DNA from: Anderseniella sp.
GTDB lineage: Bacteria > Pseudomonadota > Alphaproteobacteria > Rhizobiales > Aestuariivirgaceae
Assembly: GCA_028289645.1 (NCBI GenBank)
Contig: JANQOK010000017.1
Coordinates: 248,001-312,000 of the forward strand
Direction of reading: 5' to 3'
DNA length: 64,000 bases
Positions within the stretch are counted from its first letter, which is position 1. Each line of letters opens with the position of its first letter. This document shows positions 16,690 to 24,701 of this stretch, one piece after another. The translations under genes and the position numbers were made by a program. The notes beneath the pieces were generated by a model. The model ran no database searches, had not been told where the DNA came from, and saw only the letters and a list, made by a program, of their open reading frames with translations.

Positions 16690-18522
16690 ATGGCGAGCGG
16701 TGAGCAGCAGAACGCGCAGGACATTTATGCGGCGTTGAAGAGCGGACGAATGGCGCTGGTATCCACCGGCGTCTTCAGTTTCATCATCAACCTGCTGATG
16801 CTGACCGGCCCGCTATTCATGCTGCAGGTGTATGACCGCGTATTGAACAGCGGCAGCATTTCAACGCTGACGGCCCTGGTGCTGCTGGCGGCCACCCTGT
16901 ACGTCCTGTACGGTTTCCTCGAATTCATCCGCAGCCGGGTCATGATGCAGATAGGGCGCCAGCTCGACGAGGGTTTGCGCGCGCGGGCCTTCGACATGAT
17001 GAGTTTTCACGCCACCAAGGGAAACCCGCAGGTCCGCAATTCGCCAATTTCCGATTTGCTGACAGTACGGCAGTTCGTCTCAAGTCCAGGTCCGTTTGCC
17101 TTCTTCGATATGCCCTGGGCGCCTGTCTATCTGTTTGTCATCTACCTGATGCATCCGTGGCTGGGCATCGCAGCGGCTTGTGCCGTCGTCATCCTGGCGG
17201 TGCTGGCGGTGATCAACAACCGGATTATGAAGGAGCCGTCCGCAGAAGCTCAGAAAGCCATCGCCCAGGCACAGGTGATGTCCGACGAGAGCCTGCGCAA
17301 TGCGGAAGTTTCCAGCGTTCTCGGCATGTCGGACGTGCTGAGAAACCGCTGGGAGAGCGTCCAGTCGACAGCCCTGGACGCACAGACTTCGGCCTCCAAC
17401 CGCGGCGGTCTGATCTCCACCATGTCACGTACGCTGCGGCTGATGTTCCAGTCCGGCATACTCGGGCTTGGCGCGCTGCTTGCCGTGCAGCAGGAAATCT
17501 CTGCCGGCTCGATGATCGCTGCGTCAATCATCATGGCGCGGGCTCTGGCGCCGGTCGAACAGGCGGTCGCTCACTGGCAGCCCTATCTTGGGTTTCGCCG
17601 GGCCTGGTCGCGACTGTCTGAGTTGATGAAGCAGACACCGGCGCCGGCAGAGCCGATGCCGTTGCCCGAGCCGAAGGGGAACCTGGAGGTTGAGGGCGTA
17701 AGTGCTTTTGTTCCCGACAGCGACAAGCCGATTGTTTTCAATGTTTCGTTCAAGGTCGCTGCCGGGACCGGTCTGGGCGTGATCGGCCCCACGGGAGCTG
17801 GCAAGTCCACGCTGGCGCGGGCCATTGTCGGTGCCTGGCCGCGTATGCGGGGCAAGATTCGCCTCGATGGCGCGGACGTACGGCAGTGGGATGCGGTGAA
17901 CCTCGGCAAGCATCTCGGCTATCTGCCGCAGGATGTAGAACTGTTCGAAGGCACTGTTGCAGAAAACATTTCCCGCTTCGACCCGGAGGCAAACCCGAAA
18001 GACATTGTGGCCGCGGCCCAGCAGGCAGCCGTGCACGAGATGGTGCTTAAACTGCCGGACGGCTACAACACCCGGGTGGGGGCTGGCGGGCACCGGCTTT
18101 CCGCCGGCCAGCTGCAGCGTATCGGTCTGGCGCGCGCCATGTACGGCGACCCGGTGCTGCTGATCATGGACGAACCGAACGCCAATCTTGACGCTGAAGG
18201 CGAGGCGGCGCTGGTTCAGGCGGTGGCCAATGCCCGCAAACGCGGTGCAACCGTCATTGTCGTCGCCCATCGTCCAAGCGCACTGGCCGCAATCGATACG
18301 CTGCTGATGCTCAAGGACGGCAAGCAGGTGGCTTTCGGACCGAAGGATGAGGTGCTTGCCAAGGTGCTGCACAATGGTCCGGCCAAGGCGGAACAGCGGC
18401 CTGGAGCGATGGCCGGGCGGGGCACGGCGGCTTCATCGACCAGACCTGCGGCACCAGCCGCAGGCGGACTGCAGACTGCCAGCAGTCTGTCAATTGTCTC
18501 CGACACAGGAAAACAGTCATGA
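16690..18522 (+). CDS. type I secretion system permease/ATPase (PrtD family)
   Basis: Inner-membrane ABC exporter of the type I secretion class that energises export of RTX-type or other leaderless proteins. The N-terminal half has about six membrane segments beginning FSFIINLLMLTGPLFMLQVYDRV, the hallmark of the PrtD group. The nucleotide-binding domain has Walker A GPTGAGKST, the signature LSAGQLQRIGLAR and Walker B LLIMDEPNANLD. The 610-residue length includes a Pro/Ala-rich C-terminal extension. GTG at 16681 is an alternative start. The adaptor gene overlaps its stop by four bases. No outer-membrane TolC-like gene or secreted substrate was found in the window. Confidence 0.93.
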   Translation: MASGEQQNAQDIYAALKSGRMALVSTGVFSFIINLLMLTGPLFMLQVYDRVLNSGSISTLTALVLLAATLYVLYGFLEFIRSRVMMQIGRQLDEGLRARAFDMMSFHATKGNPQVRNSPISDLLTVRQFVSSPGPFAFFDMPWAPVYLFVIYLMHPWLGIAAACAVVILAVLAVINNRIMKEPSAEAQKAIAQAQVMSDESLRNAEVSSVLGMSDVLRNRWESVQSTALDAQTSASNRGGLISTMSRTLRLMFQSGILGLGALLAVQQEISAGSMIAASIIMARALAPVEQAVAHWQPYLGFRRAWSRLSELMKQTPAPAEPMPLPEPKGNLEVEGVSAFVPDSDKPIVFNVSFKVAAGTGLGVIGPTGAGKSTLARAIVGAWPRMRGKIRLDGADVRQWDAVNLGKHLGYLPQDVELFEGTVAENISRFDPEANPKDIVAAAQQAAVHEMVLKLPDGYNTRVGAGGHRLSAGQLQRIGLARAMYGDPVLLIMDEPNANLDAEGEAALVQAVANARKRGATVIVVAHRPSALAAIDTLLMLKDGKQVAFGPKDEVLAKVLHNGPAKAEQRPGAMAGRGTAASSTRPAAPAAGGLQTASSLSIVSDTGKQS

Positions 18523-19817
18523 GTGACGCCACCCGCAAATCCATGCGCCGCTATCAGTTGGCCGGCTTCGCCGGCATACTGGTCATACTGGGCAGTGTCG
18601 TCGGATGGTCAGTGCTGACCGAAATCCGTGGTGCGGTGATTGCGCCTGGCACTATGGTTGTGGACGGCAACACCAAGCGCGTGCAGCACCGCGATGGCGG
18701 CATCGTGGCCGAGATCAAGGTGCGCGACGGCGACATGGTGAAGGCCGGTGACTTGCTGATCCGCCTCGACCCGACTGAAACCAGGGCCGAGCTAGCCATC
18801 ATCGACACGATCCGTACCGAGTGGGTTGCCAAGGCAGCGCGCCTGCGGGCGCAGCGCGACGGCCTGGACAGGCTGGTATTCGAGGAGGAGCTTGAGGCGC
18901 GGCGTGATGAGCCAGTGATCGGCAAGCTGTTGTCCGGCCAGGAAAGCCTGTTTGTCTCGCAGACGGCCTCGCTGAAAGGGCGGATCAAGCAGTTGCGCGA
19001 GCGCATTGCGCAGTTGAAGCAGGAAATCTCCGGGGTCGAGGCACAGCTCAAGGCCAAGGAGAACCAGAAGCGGCTGATCGAAAAAGAACACACCGCCATG
19101 AAGGAACTGCTGAGCCAGGGGCTTGTCCAGATCACACGGGTGCTCGGGCTGGAGCGCGAGCAGGAACGGCTTGCGGGGGAAACCGGGCAGCACCAGGCCG
19201 AAATTGCCCGAGCGCGCGGACAGATCGGCGAGGTGGAAATCCAGATCCTGCAGTTGCAGGATGATGCGCTGACAACGACGCTCACGGAACTGCGCGAAGC
19301 AGAGGCCAAGATCGCGGAGTTTGACGAGCGCCGCATTGCCGTTTCAGCCAAACTGAGGCGAATCGAGATCCGGTCACCGCGCAACGGTTTCGTGCATCAA
19401 TTGGCCGTGCACACGATTGGCGGCGTGATTGCCCCGGGCGATGCGGTGATGATGATCGTGCCGGAGGAAGATCCGCTGATAGTGGAAGCCAATGTGCGCC
19501 CGCAAGATATCGACCAGGTGTTCCTGGGCCAGGAAGCGATCATGCGGTTTCCAAATGCGGTCTCGACCGTCACCCCGCAGATCATGGGCCGGGTCAGCCT
19601 GGTGAGTGCGGACCTCAAGCAGCCGGAGCCCAGCCAGCCGCCATTTTACACCGTCCGGCTGAAGCTGGACGACAAGGAAAAGGCGAAATTGAACGGTCTT
19701 GAACTCAAGGCGGGCATGCCAGCGGAAGCTTATATGCAAACCAGTGGCCGTAGCCCCTTGAGTTATTTGTTGAAACCGTTTAGGGACCAACTCAATCACG
19801 CGTTCCGCGAACGCTGA
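18519..19817 (+). CDS. HlyD family type I secretion periplasmic adaptor
   Basis: Membrane-fusion subunit that links the PrtD-type ATPase to an outer-membrane channel. A short cytoplasmic N-terminus and one membrane helix (LAGFAGILVILGSVVGWSVL) lead into a split lipoyl/barrel-sandwich domain (APGTMVVDGNTKRVQH, RIEIRSPRNGFV) with a long coiled coil between about residues 130 and 270. Length 432 is typical for PrtE/HlyD. ATGA overlap with the ATPase gene indicates coupled translation. Confidence 0.93.
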   Translation: MSDATRKSMRRYQLAGFAGILVILGSVVGWSVLTEIRGAVIAPGTMVVDGNTKRVQHRDGGIVAEIKVRDGDMVKAGDLLIRLDPTETRAELAIIDTIRTEWVAKAARLRAQRDGLDRLVFEEELEARRDEPVIGKLLSGQESLFVSQTASLKGRIKQLRERIAQLKQEISGVEAQLKAKENQKRLIEKEHTAMKELLSQGLVQITRVLGLEREQERLAGETGQHQAEIARARGQIGEVEIQILQLQDDALTTTLTELREAEAKIAEFDERRIAVSAKLRRIEIRSPRNGFVHQLAVHTIGGVIAPGDAVMMIVPEEDPLIVEANVRPQDIDQVFLGQEAIMRFPNAVSTVTPQIMGRVSLVSADLKQPEPSQPPFYTVRLKLDDKEKAKLNGLELKAGMPAEAYMQTSGRSPLSYLLKPFRDQLNHAFRER

Positions 19818-19906
19818 TTCAGGTTCAGGCCTGAAACCGGCCTCCGCCAGGAGGTCACATACCCGCCGGTTGCAAAGCGTTTCTGACGTAGCCTGCCGGC
19901 TTTTGG

Positions 19907-19982
19907 GAGCCCGTAGCTCAGTTGGTAGAGCAACTGACTTTTAATCAGTAGGTCCACGGTTCGAACCCGTGCGGGCTCACCA
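19907..19982 (+). tRNA. tRNA-Lys (anticodon UUU)
   Basis: A complete 76-base cloverleaf: acceptor arms GAGCCCG and CGGGCTC, D arm with AGCTCAGTTGGTAGAGC, anticodon stem ACTGA/TCAGT around loop CTTTTAA (anticodon TTT at 19940-19942), T arm with GGTTCGAACC, and an encoded CCA end at 19980-19982. tRNA 3' ends often serve as integration sites; I found no copy of this 3' end elsewhere in the window. Confidence 0.97.
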
Positions 19983-20381
19983 AAAACTCCAGCAGGAATG
20001 ACGTTTTTGGGTTGTAACGCTGGGTAGTTTGTACCGAACTCACCGAACGCCTTACGGCAACCTTGGTTTCTTTCCGGAATTATTCGCGGATAGCTGCCAG
20101 GTGGCATGAAAATGGCGCGGAACATTCGGTGGACCTGCTGGATGCTAATCAATTGGATTTCGCGGCTTTGACCGGCCAAGATTTTCGAAGAACCGCCAGG
20201 TTGCGTCGGCTGAGCGCTCGTGCACAATGTCCGACTTGACGACCTTCGTTATGGATCCAGATTTAACCGATGGAACCATTCAAGTTTATTGGGATTGCTT
20301 TGGATGTTCGTATGTTCCTTCAAGATCCCAACACGGCAGCCGCGCAACCGGAACTCAGTTGTTTCTCATAGGAGTTGACCT
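19983..20381. other. intergenic stretch downstream of tRNA-Lys
   Basis: Almost 400 bases without a recognisable gene. A short frame on the plus strand ending near 20240 (about 60 residues) looks protein-like but has no start signal and matches nothing I know; it may be a remnant. The last 20 bases carry the GGAG ribosome-binding site of the SMI1-like gene. Confidence 0.5.
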
Positions 20382-20936
20382 GTGCCTCAACCCATGATCC
20401 TGCCGGTGACGGAAAACTGGAACGAAGGTGAAAGAGACTGGTCATTCGTCAAGGATGCACGCGAAGACATCAAGGTCTGGGAAACCAATGCCGGCAAGAA
20501 GCTGCCTGATGATTACCGGCGGTTCATGCTCAAGTTTAATGGCGGGCGTGTCTATCCCTCGCTGTTGCGGCACAATGTGACCAGTTATTCGGCTGAACCG
20601 ACAATCTTGGAGTACTTCTACAGCTGGGACGACGTGGTACGGCACGCGAACAAGGAAGTGTATTTTTCAGGCACACCGGAAGGTTTCTTGATCATTGGCG
20701 GTGATCCAGGTGGTTTAGAGGTCCTGTTGTCCTATCGCGATGAGGATGCTGGAAAAATTTTCTGTTGGTATCACACAACGACTTCCTGGGGTACGGAAGA
20801 CAACAAGGTAGTCTGGCATCAAGCGGAGTCATTCAGTGAATTGCTGGCCTCCCTTTACGATGACGAGAGCGAAACCAGCCATCAACACTGGTACATGCCG
20901 GTTTGCGATGTACTTGCCCGCCCTTTGCAGTTCTGA
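20382..20936 (+). CDS. SMI1/KNR4 family protein
   Basis: A 184-residue cytoplasmic protein with SUKH-type features: an N-terminal helix, LPDDYRRFMLKFNGGRVYP, then FLIIGGDPGGLEVLLSYRDE and a Trp-rich strand. Many bacterial SUKH proteins are immunity proteins for polymorphic toxins or contact-dependent systems, and they often occur as orphans. No toxin gene is adjacent, so this is either an orphan immunity protein or a housekeeping member. The GTG start is supported by AGGAG eight bases upstream. Confidence 0.8.
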   Translation: MPQPMILPVTENWNEGERDWSFVKDAREDIKVWETNAGKKLPDDYRRFMLKFNGGRVYPSLLRHNVTSYSAEPTILEYFYSWDDVVRHANKEVYFSGTPEGFLIIGGDPGGLEVLLSYRDEDAGKIFCWYHTTTSWGTEDNKVVWHQAESFSELLASLYDDESETSHQHWYMPVCDVLARPLQF

Positions 20937-21014
20937 TCCATTGGGTGGGTAACAATACGTGCTGTGACATGTTTCGAGACATCAAAACTGCAGGAGTGCA
21001 AATTGCGGGAATTC

Positions 21015-21635
21015 ATGCATGACCGGAAAGTGAACAATGGCATCGCAGCGTGTCGTCGCTCCGTGGTCCTGATGGCCTTTGTGGCACTGTCTTTTTCCGG
21101 AACGGTCTTCGCCGCTGACTATCAGCGCGGGCTCGAGGCCTTCCGGGCAGGAGACAGTCAGCGGGCATTGGAGCTGTGGCAGCCACTTGCTCAGGCCGGC
21201 GACGCCAACGCGCAGCAGGCCATCGGTATGATGCATGAGTATGGCCGTGGCCTGGCCCGCGACGATGTAGAGGCAACGAAATGGTACAGGAAAGCGGCAG
21301 AGCAGGGTGTGTCAGAAGCGCAATATCGCCTTGGCGTCTTTCACGAGAACGGGTGGGGGGTTACGCGTGATGCCGGCTTGGCAGCACAATGGTACGAACG
21401 AGCTGCACAGCTTGGTCACACCTTCGCGCAGCACGATCTGGCCTTCATGTACCTAAGTGGTGCGGGCGTGCCGGTAGACAGGATTCAGGCCTATAAGTGG
21501 TTAAAGATAGCGTCCGCACAACGGGGGGATTTAATGGTCAAGCACCTCCGGAACGTTGCGCAAACAATGACTGCCGACCAGATAGAACGAGCTGAAAAAC
21601 TTGCTCGCGCATGGTTGAATTCACAAAAAATCTAG
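21015..21635 (+). CDS. exported Sel1-repeat protein
   Basis: About 206 residues: a signal peptide (RRSVVLMAFVALSFSGTVFA) and then one TPR-like unit plus three Sel1 repeats with the A-x-x-x-L/I-G-x-x-x-x-x-G-x-G-V/L pattern and WYRKAAEQG / WYERAAQLG / WLKIASAQRG ends. Sel1 proteins are periplasmic protein-protein interaction scaffolds. ATG at 21015 is preferred; an in-frame GTG at 20964 would lengthen the n-region by 17 residues. The partner is unknown. Confidence 0.82.
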   Translation: MHDRKVNNGIAACRRSVVLMAFVALSFSGTVFAADYQRGLEAFRAGDSQRALELWQPLAQAGDANAQQAIGMMHEYGRGLARDDVEATKWYRKAAEQGVSEAQYRLGVFHENGWGVTRDAGLAAQWYERAAQLGHTFAQHDLAFMYLSGAGVPVDRIQAYKWLKIASAQRGDLMVKHLRNVAQTMTADQIERAEKLARAWLNSQKI

Positions 21636-21902
21636 CAGTCCGCCGTGCAGTGTCCGGTAGCGTGTTATGCCTCATTCGCGTCAGAAAGGCTCGCGTACGA
21701 AACACGTCAGATAGTTGCGGATGTTGGCAGTATCCGGAGTAGCTTCCCTGCGGTCGACATCCAGCATCGACCTGGAAAACCGAGATGGTTGTGCCAGCCA
21801 TTGGCGTATGAGCCGTCCGATCAGCCGTGCCGAAATCGTTGCAACCGTCTCTCAAAACATGTCGACAGCCGACAAACACCGGGAAACCCAAGGTGTGGCT
21901 TC

Positions 21903-22523
21903 TCAGGCAACACCATTGCGACAATAAGAGATGAATCCCGGTCTGGATGACATCCTAGCCATCCATGCATCTACTGCTGGTAGCAAAGGGCGTTGCATCG
22001 GCGTGAGCTCCCAACGGTTGGTAGACAGACCCAGAACCACGTCGGCCAGTGTGAATTTGTCACCGCACACAAATGCGCCTGATTGGTCCAGGTGCATATC
22101 CAACAATGACATCGCCGAATTCCATGCATGAATGCTTTTCTCCTGGCTTTCCGGACTCTGAAATTCCGGATGCTCTCTGACGCGTCCCATGAACACCGCG
22201 CGCCATGCAGAGTTCAGCTCAGTGGCCTGCCAATCCATCCAACACTCGACCTCCGCCCGCAAGTCAGGCTGTTTTGGCAGAAGGTCGGTTTCTTCTTCCC
22301 GTGCGGCCAAGTACCTGCAGATCGCATTCGATTCGGACAGGACCAGGCCACGATCAACCAGGACTGGAACCAACCCTCTCGGATTCAGCTTGAGGAATTC
22401 CGGTGTCGTCGTCTTTCGGGTATTGCCGCCCCAATCCTCGCACTGCGGTGCCAACCCCAGTTCGGCGCAGGTCCACAATACTTTTCTCACATTTATCGAA
22501 TGTTTGTGCCCCAGAAGCCGCAT
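21903..22523 (-). CDS. glutathione S-transferase family protein
   Basis: A 206-residue GST-like protein: thioredoxin-fold N-terminus beginning MRLLGHKHSINVRKVLWTC, the glutathione-site segment GLVPVLVDRGLVLSESNAICRYLA with conserved Pro and Glu-Ser, and an all-helical C-terminal domain with GDKFTLADVVLG (N-capping box). A serine in HSINVRK sits where catalytic Ser/Tyr is expected. The substrate is unknown. No strong ribosome-binding site is visible upstream. Confidence 0.85.
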   Translation of the reverse strand: MRLLGHKHSINVRKVLWTCAELGLAPQCEDWGGNTRKTTTPEFLKLNPRGLVPVLVDRGLVLSESNAICRYLAAREEETDLLPKQPDLRAEVECWMDWQATELNSAWRAVFMGRVREHPEFQSPESQEKSIHAWNSAMSLLDMHLDQSGAFVCGDKFTLADVVLGLSTNRWELTPMQRPLLPAVDAWMARMSSRPGFISYCRNGVA

Positions 22524-22759
22524 TTTTTGACTATTGGGAATTGCGGAAAGCGACGCAAGTTAAATGTCGGAGCAGAGACCGAAGCAGCTTTTCGGTGCAA
22601 TTGTGATGAGTGACTGCATCAAACCCCTGGTCGCGATAGGCCTTGGCGGTCGATCATGCGGCATTTCATCCAGCGGTTATTGAACCGTTTTGTACGTTGG
22701 CCTGCCACAATGCATCAATATCGTTGCAGTGAGCAAACTTCCGAGGAGGAATACGCAGC

Positions 22760-23176
22760 ATGATTGCCTATGTTACCGTCGGTGCTGACGACATCGTTCG
22801 CGCAAAGCGGTTTTACTCTGCGTTCCTGCCAGCCCTTGGCTACCAACTGAAGGAAGGTCCTGAGGGCTTGAGCTATGCGTTGCCCGAACAACCGGGTCAG
22901 CCTGCCACTCCGCCCGAGTTCTACGTCAAACCAACTTTTGACGGACGTCCGGCCTCGGCTGGCAACGGTGCCATGATCGCCTTCGAGGCCCGCAGTCAGA
23001 AGCAGGTTCGAGACCTTCACTCCGCCGCGCTTGCCGCAGGTGGGCTTGACGAGGGTCAGCCGGGCTTCCGCGAGATGTATGGGCCGCATTTTTATGTTGG
23101 CTACCTTCGCGACCCTCAAGGCAACAAGTTCGCACTGTTCTCCAGCGACCCGAACGAACCCGGACGAGACGGGTGA
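22760..23176 (+). CDS. VOC family protein
   Basis: A 138-residue vicinal-oxygen-chelate fold protein. It starts MIAYVTVGADDIVRAKRFYSAFL and ends with YFVGYLRDP-type residues (FYVGYLRDPQGNKFALF), the two characteristic halves of the fold; FDGRPASAGNG is typical of the subgroup that resembles the gene at 11168-11584. A very good GAGGAGGA ribosome-binding site precedes the ATG. Function is not deducible. Confidence 0.82.
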   Translation: MIAYVTVGADDIVRAKRFYSAFLPALGYQLKEGPEGLSYALPEQPGQPATPPEFYVKPTFDGRPASAGNGAMIAFEARSQKQVRDLHSAALAAGGLDEGQPGFREMYGPHFYVGYLRDPQGNKFALFSSDPNEPGRDG

Positions 23177-23239
23177 CGCCAGTTACACGGCAAGAACCTC
23201 CTTTGAACAAACTTGCAGTGCCGACACCTTGAACCGATG

Positions 23240-23491
23240 TCAGGCTGGCGAGTTGTCATCCGGGCTTTGCCAACCGCTGCTTTTCTGGGCCTTGTCGCGT
23301 TTGGAAAGATAGATGTTTATGCGGGTCAGACTGGTGTAACTGCCGTTTGAGGGGTAGTCGGGCCTGTTCAGGGCAATATCCAACAGCCTGTAGCCGTCGT
23401 TTTCATCCTGCAGCAGTTCAAGCCCGTAGCGGTCGAGGGCATGACGCCTGATACGGCGCGCAAGTTCCGCATTGAAGTCTATTGTGGTCAT
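23240..23491 (-). CDS. small protein of unknown function (83 aa)
   Basis: An 83-residue frame beginning MTTIDFNAELARRIRRHALD with an amphipathic helix, then RYGLELLQDENDGYRLLDIAL and a basic C-terminus. No signal peptide or membrane segment. I do not recognise the family. The ATG at 23491 is preferred to one 41 codons upstream because the longer N-terminus overlaps the neighbouring cytochrome gene's 3' end. It probably follows that gene in the same transcript. Confidence 0.5.
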   Translation of the reverse strand: MTTIDFNAELARRIRRHALDRYGLELLQDENDGYRLLDIALNRPDYPSNGSYTSLTRINIYLSKRDKAQKSSGWQSPDDNSPA

Positions 23492-23546
23492 ATGGTTCCG
23501 CTCTCGCCATATCAGTGGACATTCAGGTTTTCGTTTCGGACGGACG

Positions 23547-23990
23547 TTATTGAGCTTGTAGTGAGGCAACGAAATCCACCAGTGACTGAATAAGCCGTTC
23601 TGCTGCTGCCTCACCTGATGTGTCGGCCTGCTTTCCCGTCATGCCGCCGGCATCATGGTTGAGGCTGAAGCGCAATCCCCAGACCGGCATCTCGGGCGGG
23701 CCGTGTGGAGCTACCGTCAGGCGGCCATCGATTGCCTGGCGCACATAATCGGCCGGGTACTCATCTGAGAACCGCCTAGTAAGGTCATCCAGCCGGGGCA
23801 CGACGCCTTGCAGTGACGCAGCTACCGGACCGTCTCCTGCGCCACGTTCGCCATGACACGGTGCACAGGCCGAGCGATACAATAGGTCGGACCGGAAGTT
23901 CTGTTTGCCATCGGCCACGGCGCTGCTGGCCGGTTGCAAGACCGCGGCAACGACCATCGCACCGATCAGTATGAGGCTATGATGTTTCAC
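23547..23990 (-). CDS. exported c-type cytochrome
   Basis: A small periplasmic cytochrome c: signal peptide (HHSLILIGAMVVAAVLQPASSAVA), one haem-binding CAPCH motif in LYRSACAPCHGERGAGDGP, and a methionine in PEMPVWGLRF as likely sixth ligand. The start is uncertain (GTG 23990 used; a TTG at 24005 is in frame). It is divergent from a clear paralogue at 24118, and a perfect FNR/FixK-type box lies between, suggesting oxygen-responsive control. Redox partner unknown. Confidence 0.82.
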   Translation of the reverse strand: MKHHSLILIGAMVVAAVLQPASSAVADGKQNFRSDLLYRSACAPCHGERGAGDGPVAASLQGVVPRLDDLTRRFSDEYPADYVRQAIDGRLTVAPHGPPEMPVWGLRFSLNHDAGGMTGKQADTSGEAAAERLIQSLVDFVASLQAQ

Positions 23991-24050
23991 CAGAACGACT
24001 GCCAATCCTGTGTACTTTCAGCAACAGTGCAGCATCTTCGCTGATGCGCT

Positions 24051-24064
24051 TTGATGCACATCAA
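24051..24064. promoter_or_regulatory. FNR/FixK/Anr-type box
   Basis: TTGAT-GCAC-ATCAA, an exact match to the consensus TTGAT-N4-ATCAA recognised by FNR/FixK/Anr-family regulators. It is centred about 67 bases before the minus-strand cytochrome start and about 60 bases before the plus-strand one, so a -41.5 activator position is possible for both promoters. Confidence 0.7.
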
Positions 24065-24101
24065 AAAGCTCTTCATCAAATTGAGTCGTGCAGACCCGGT
24101 T

Positions 24102-24117
24102 GTTGACCGAGGTCAAC
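24102..24117. promoter_or_regulatory. perfect palindrome directly upstream of a cytochrome start
   Basis: GTTGACC-GA-GGTCAAC abuts the ATG at 24118. It could be an operator, or an RNA hairpin that hides the ribosome-binding site; the sequence alone does not decide. Confidence 0.4.
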
Positions 24118-24648
24118 ATGTCCCGCCGAGCAATTGACTACGCTGTGTTCATGGGTCGGAAACTCACCTTATTGATGCTGGGCACAGCGCTGTTTTGGCT
24201 CGCTGCGGCCAATGCCGGGATCGGTGCGGAGGTTGAACAAGACGTGGATGCATGGTTCTCAGGCCATGGCACCGCCGCAAATGCTGAGGGCAAGGAGAAC
24301 TTCGATGCTGAAAGCCTGTATGTGTCGAGCTGTTCACCGTGCCACGGCATCTCCGGAGACGGCAGGGGACCGTTGGCCGGGGGGTTGGAAACGAAAGTGC
24401 CGGCGCTCAACAATCTGGCCGAGCGTTACAGCGGACTCTACTTTCCGGAACGGTTTCTGATTGAGGTGATTGATGGTCGTAGAAACGTGGGATCACATGT
24501 CAAAAGGGAAATGCCGATCTGGAGCAGGCGTTTCGGCTTGGTGAAGGGCACACAGTCCGGTCGTGGAGGGGATGCCGCAGAGGATGCCGCGGTGCGGCAG
24601 AAGATCGAAGCCCTGGTCGAGTACATCAGATCGATTCAACTCAGGTAG
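24118..24648 (+). CDS. exported c-type cytochrome (paralogue of the divergent one)
   Basis: About 176 residues with a signal peptide (RKLTLLMLGTALFWLAAANAG), the haem motif CSPCH in LYVSSCSPCHGISGDGRGPLAGG, and a REMPIWSRRF segment supplying the axial methionine. The order DAESLY-C-x2-CH ... PALNNLAERYS ... MPIWSRRF matches the divergent neighbour closely, so the two arose by duplication. A longer start at 24088 and a shorter one at 24151 are possible. The shared FNR-type box suggests induction at low oxygen. Confidence 0.85.
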   Translation: MSRRAIDYAVFMGRKLTLLMLGTALFWLAAANAGIGAEVEQDVDAWFSGHGTAANAEGKENFDAESLYVSSCSPCHGISGDGRGPLAGGLETKVPALNNLAERYSGLYFPERFLIEVIDGRRNVGSHVKREMPIWSRRFGLVKGTQSGRGGDAAEDAAVRQKIEALVEYIRSIQLR

Positions 24649-24701
24649 CTCAGCTTGCCCCGGTTTGACGGCCATCCAGCCGCACCTTGACGGCGGCTTG
24701 A

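Noticed and set aside
17524..18372. Minus-strand frame of 282 codons opposite the type I secretion ATPase
   Set aside because: Shadow of the nucleotide-binding domain; no start signal.
19796..20227. Minus-strand frame running across the tRNA-Lys gene
   Set aside because: It is antisense to the tRNA, a common false gene call, and its remainder matches nothing.
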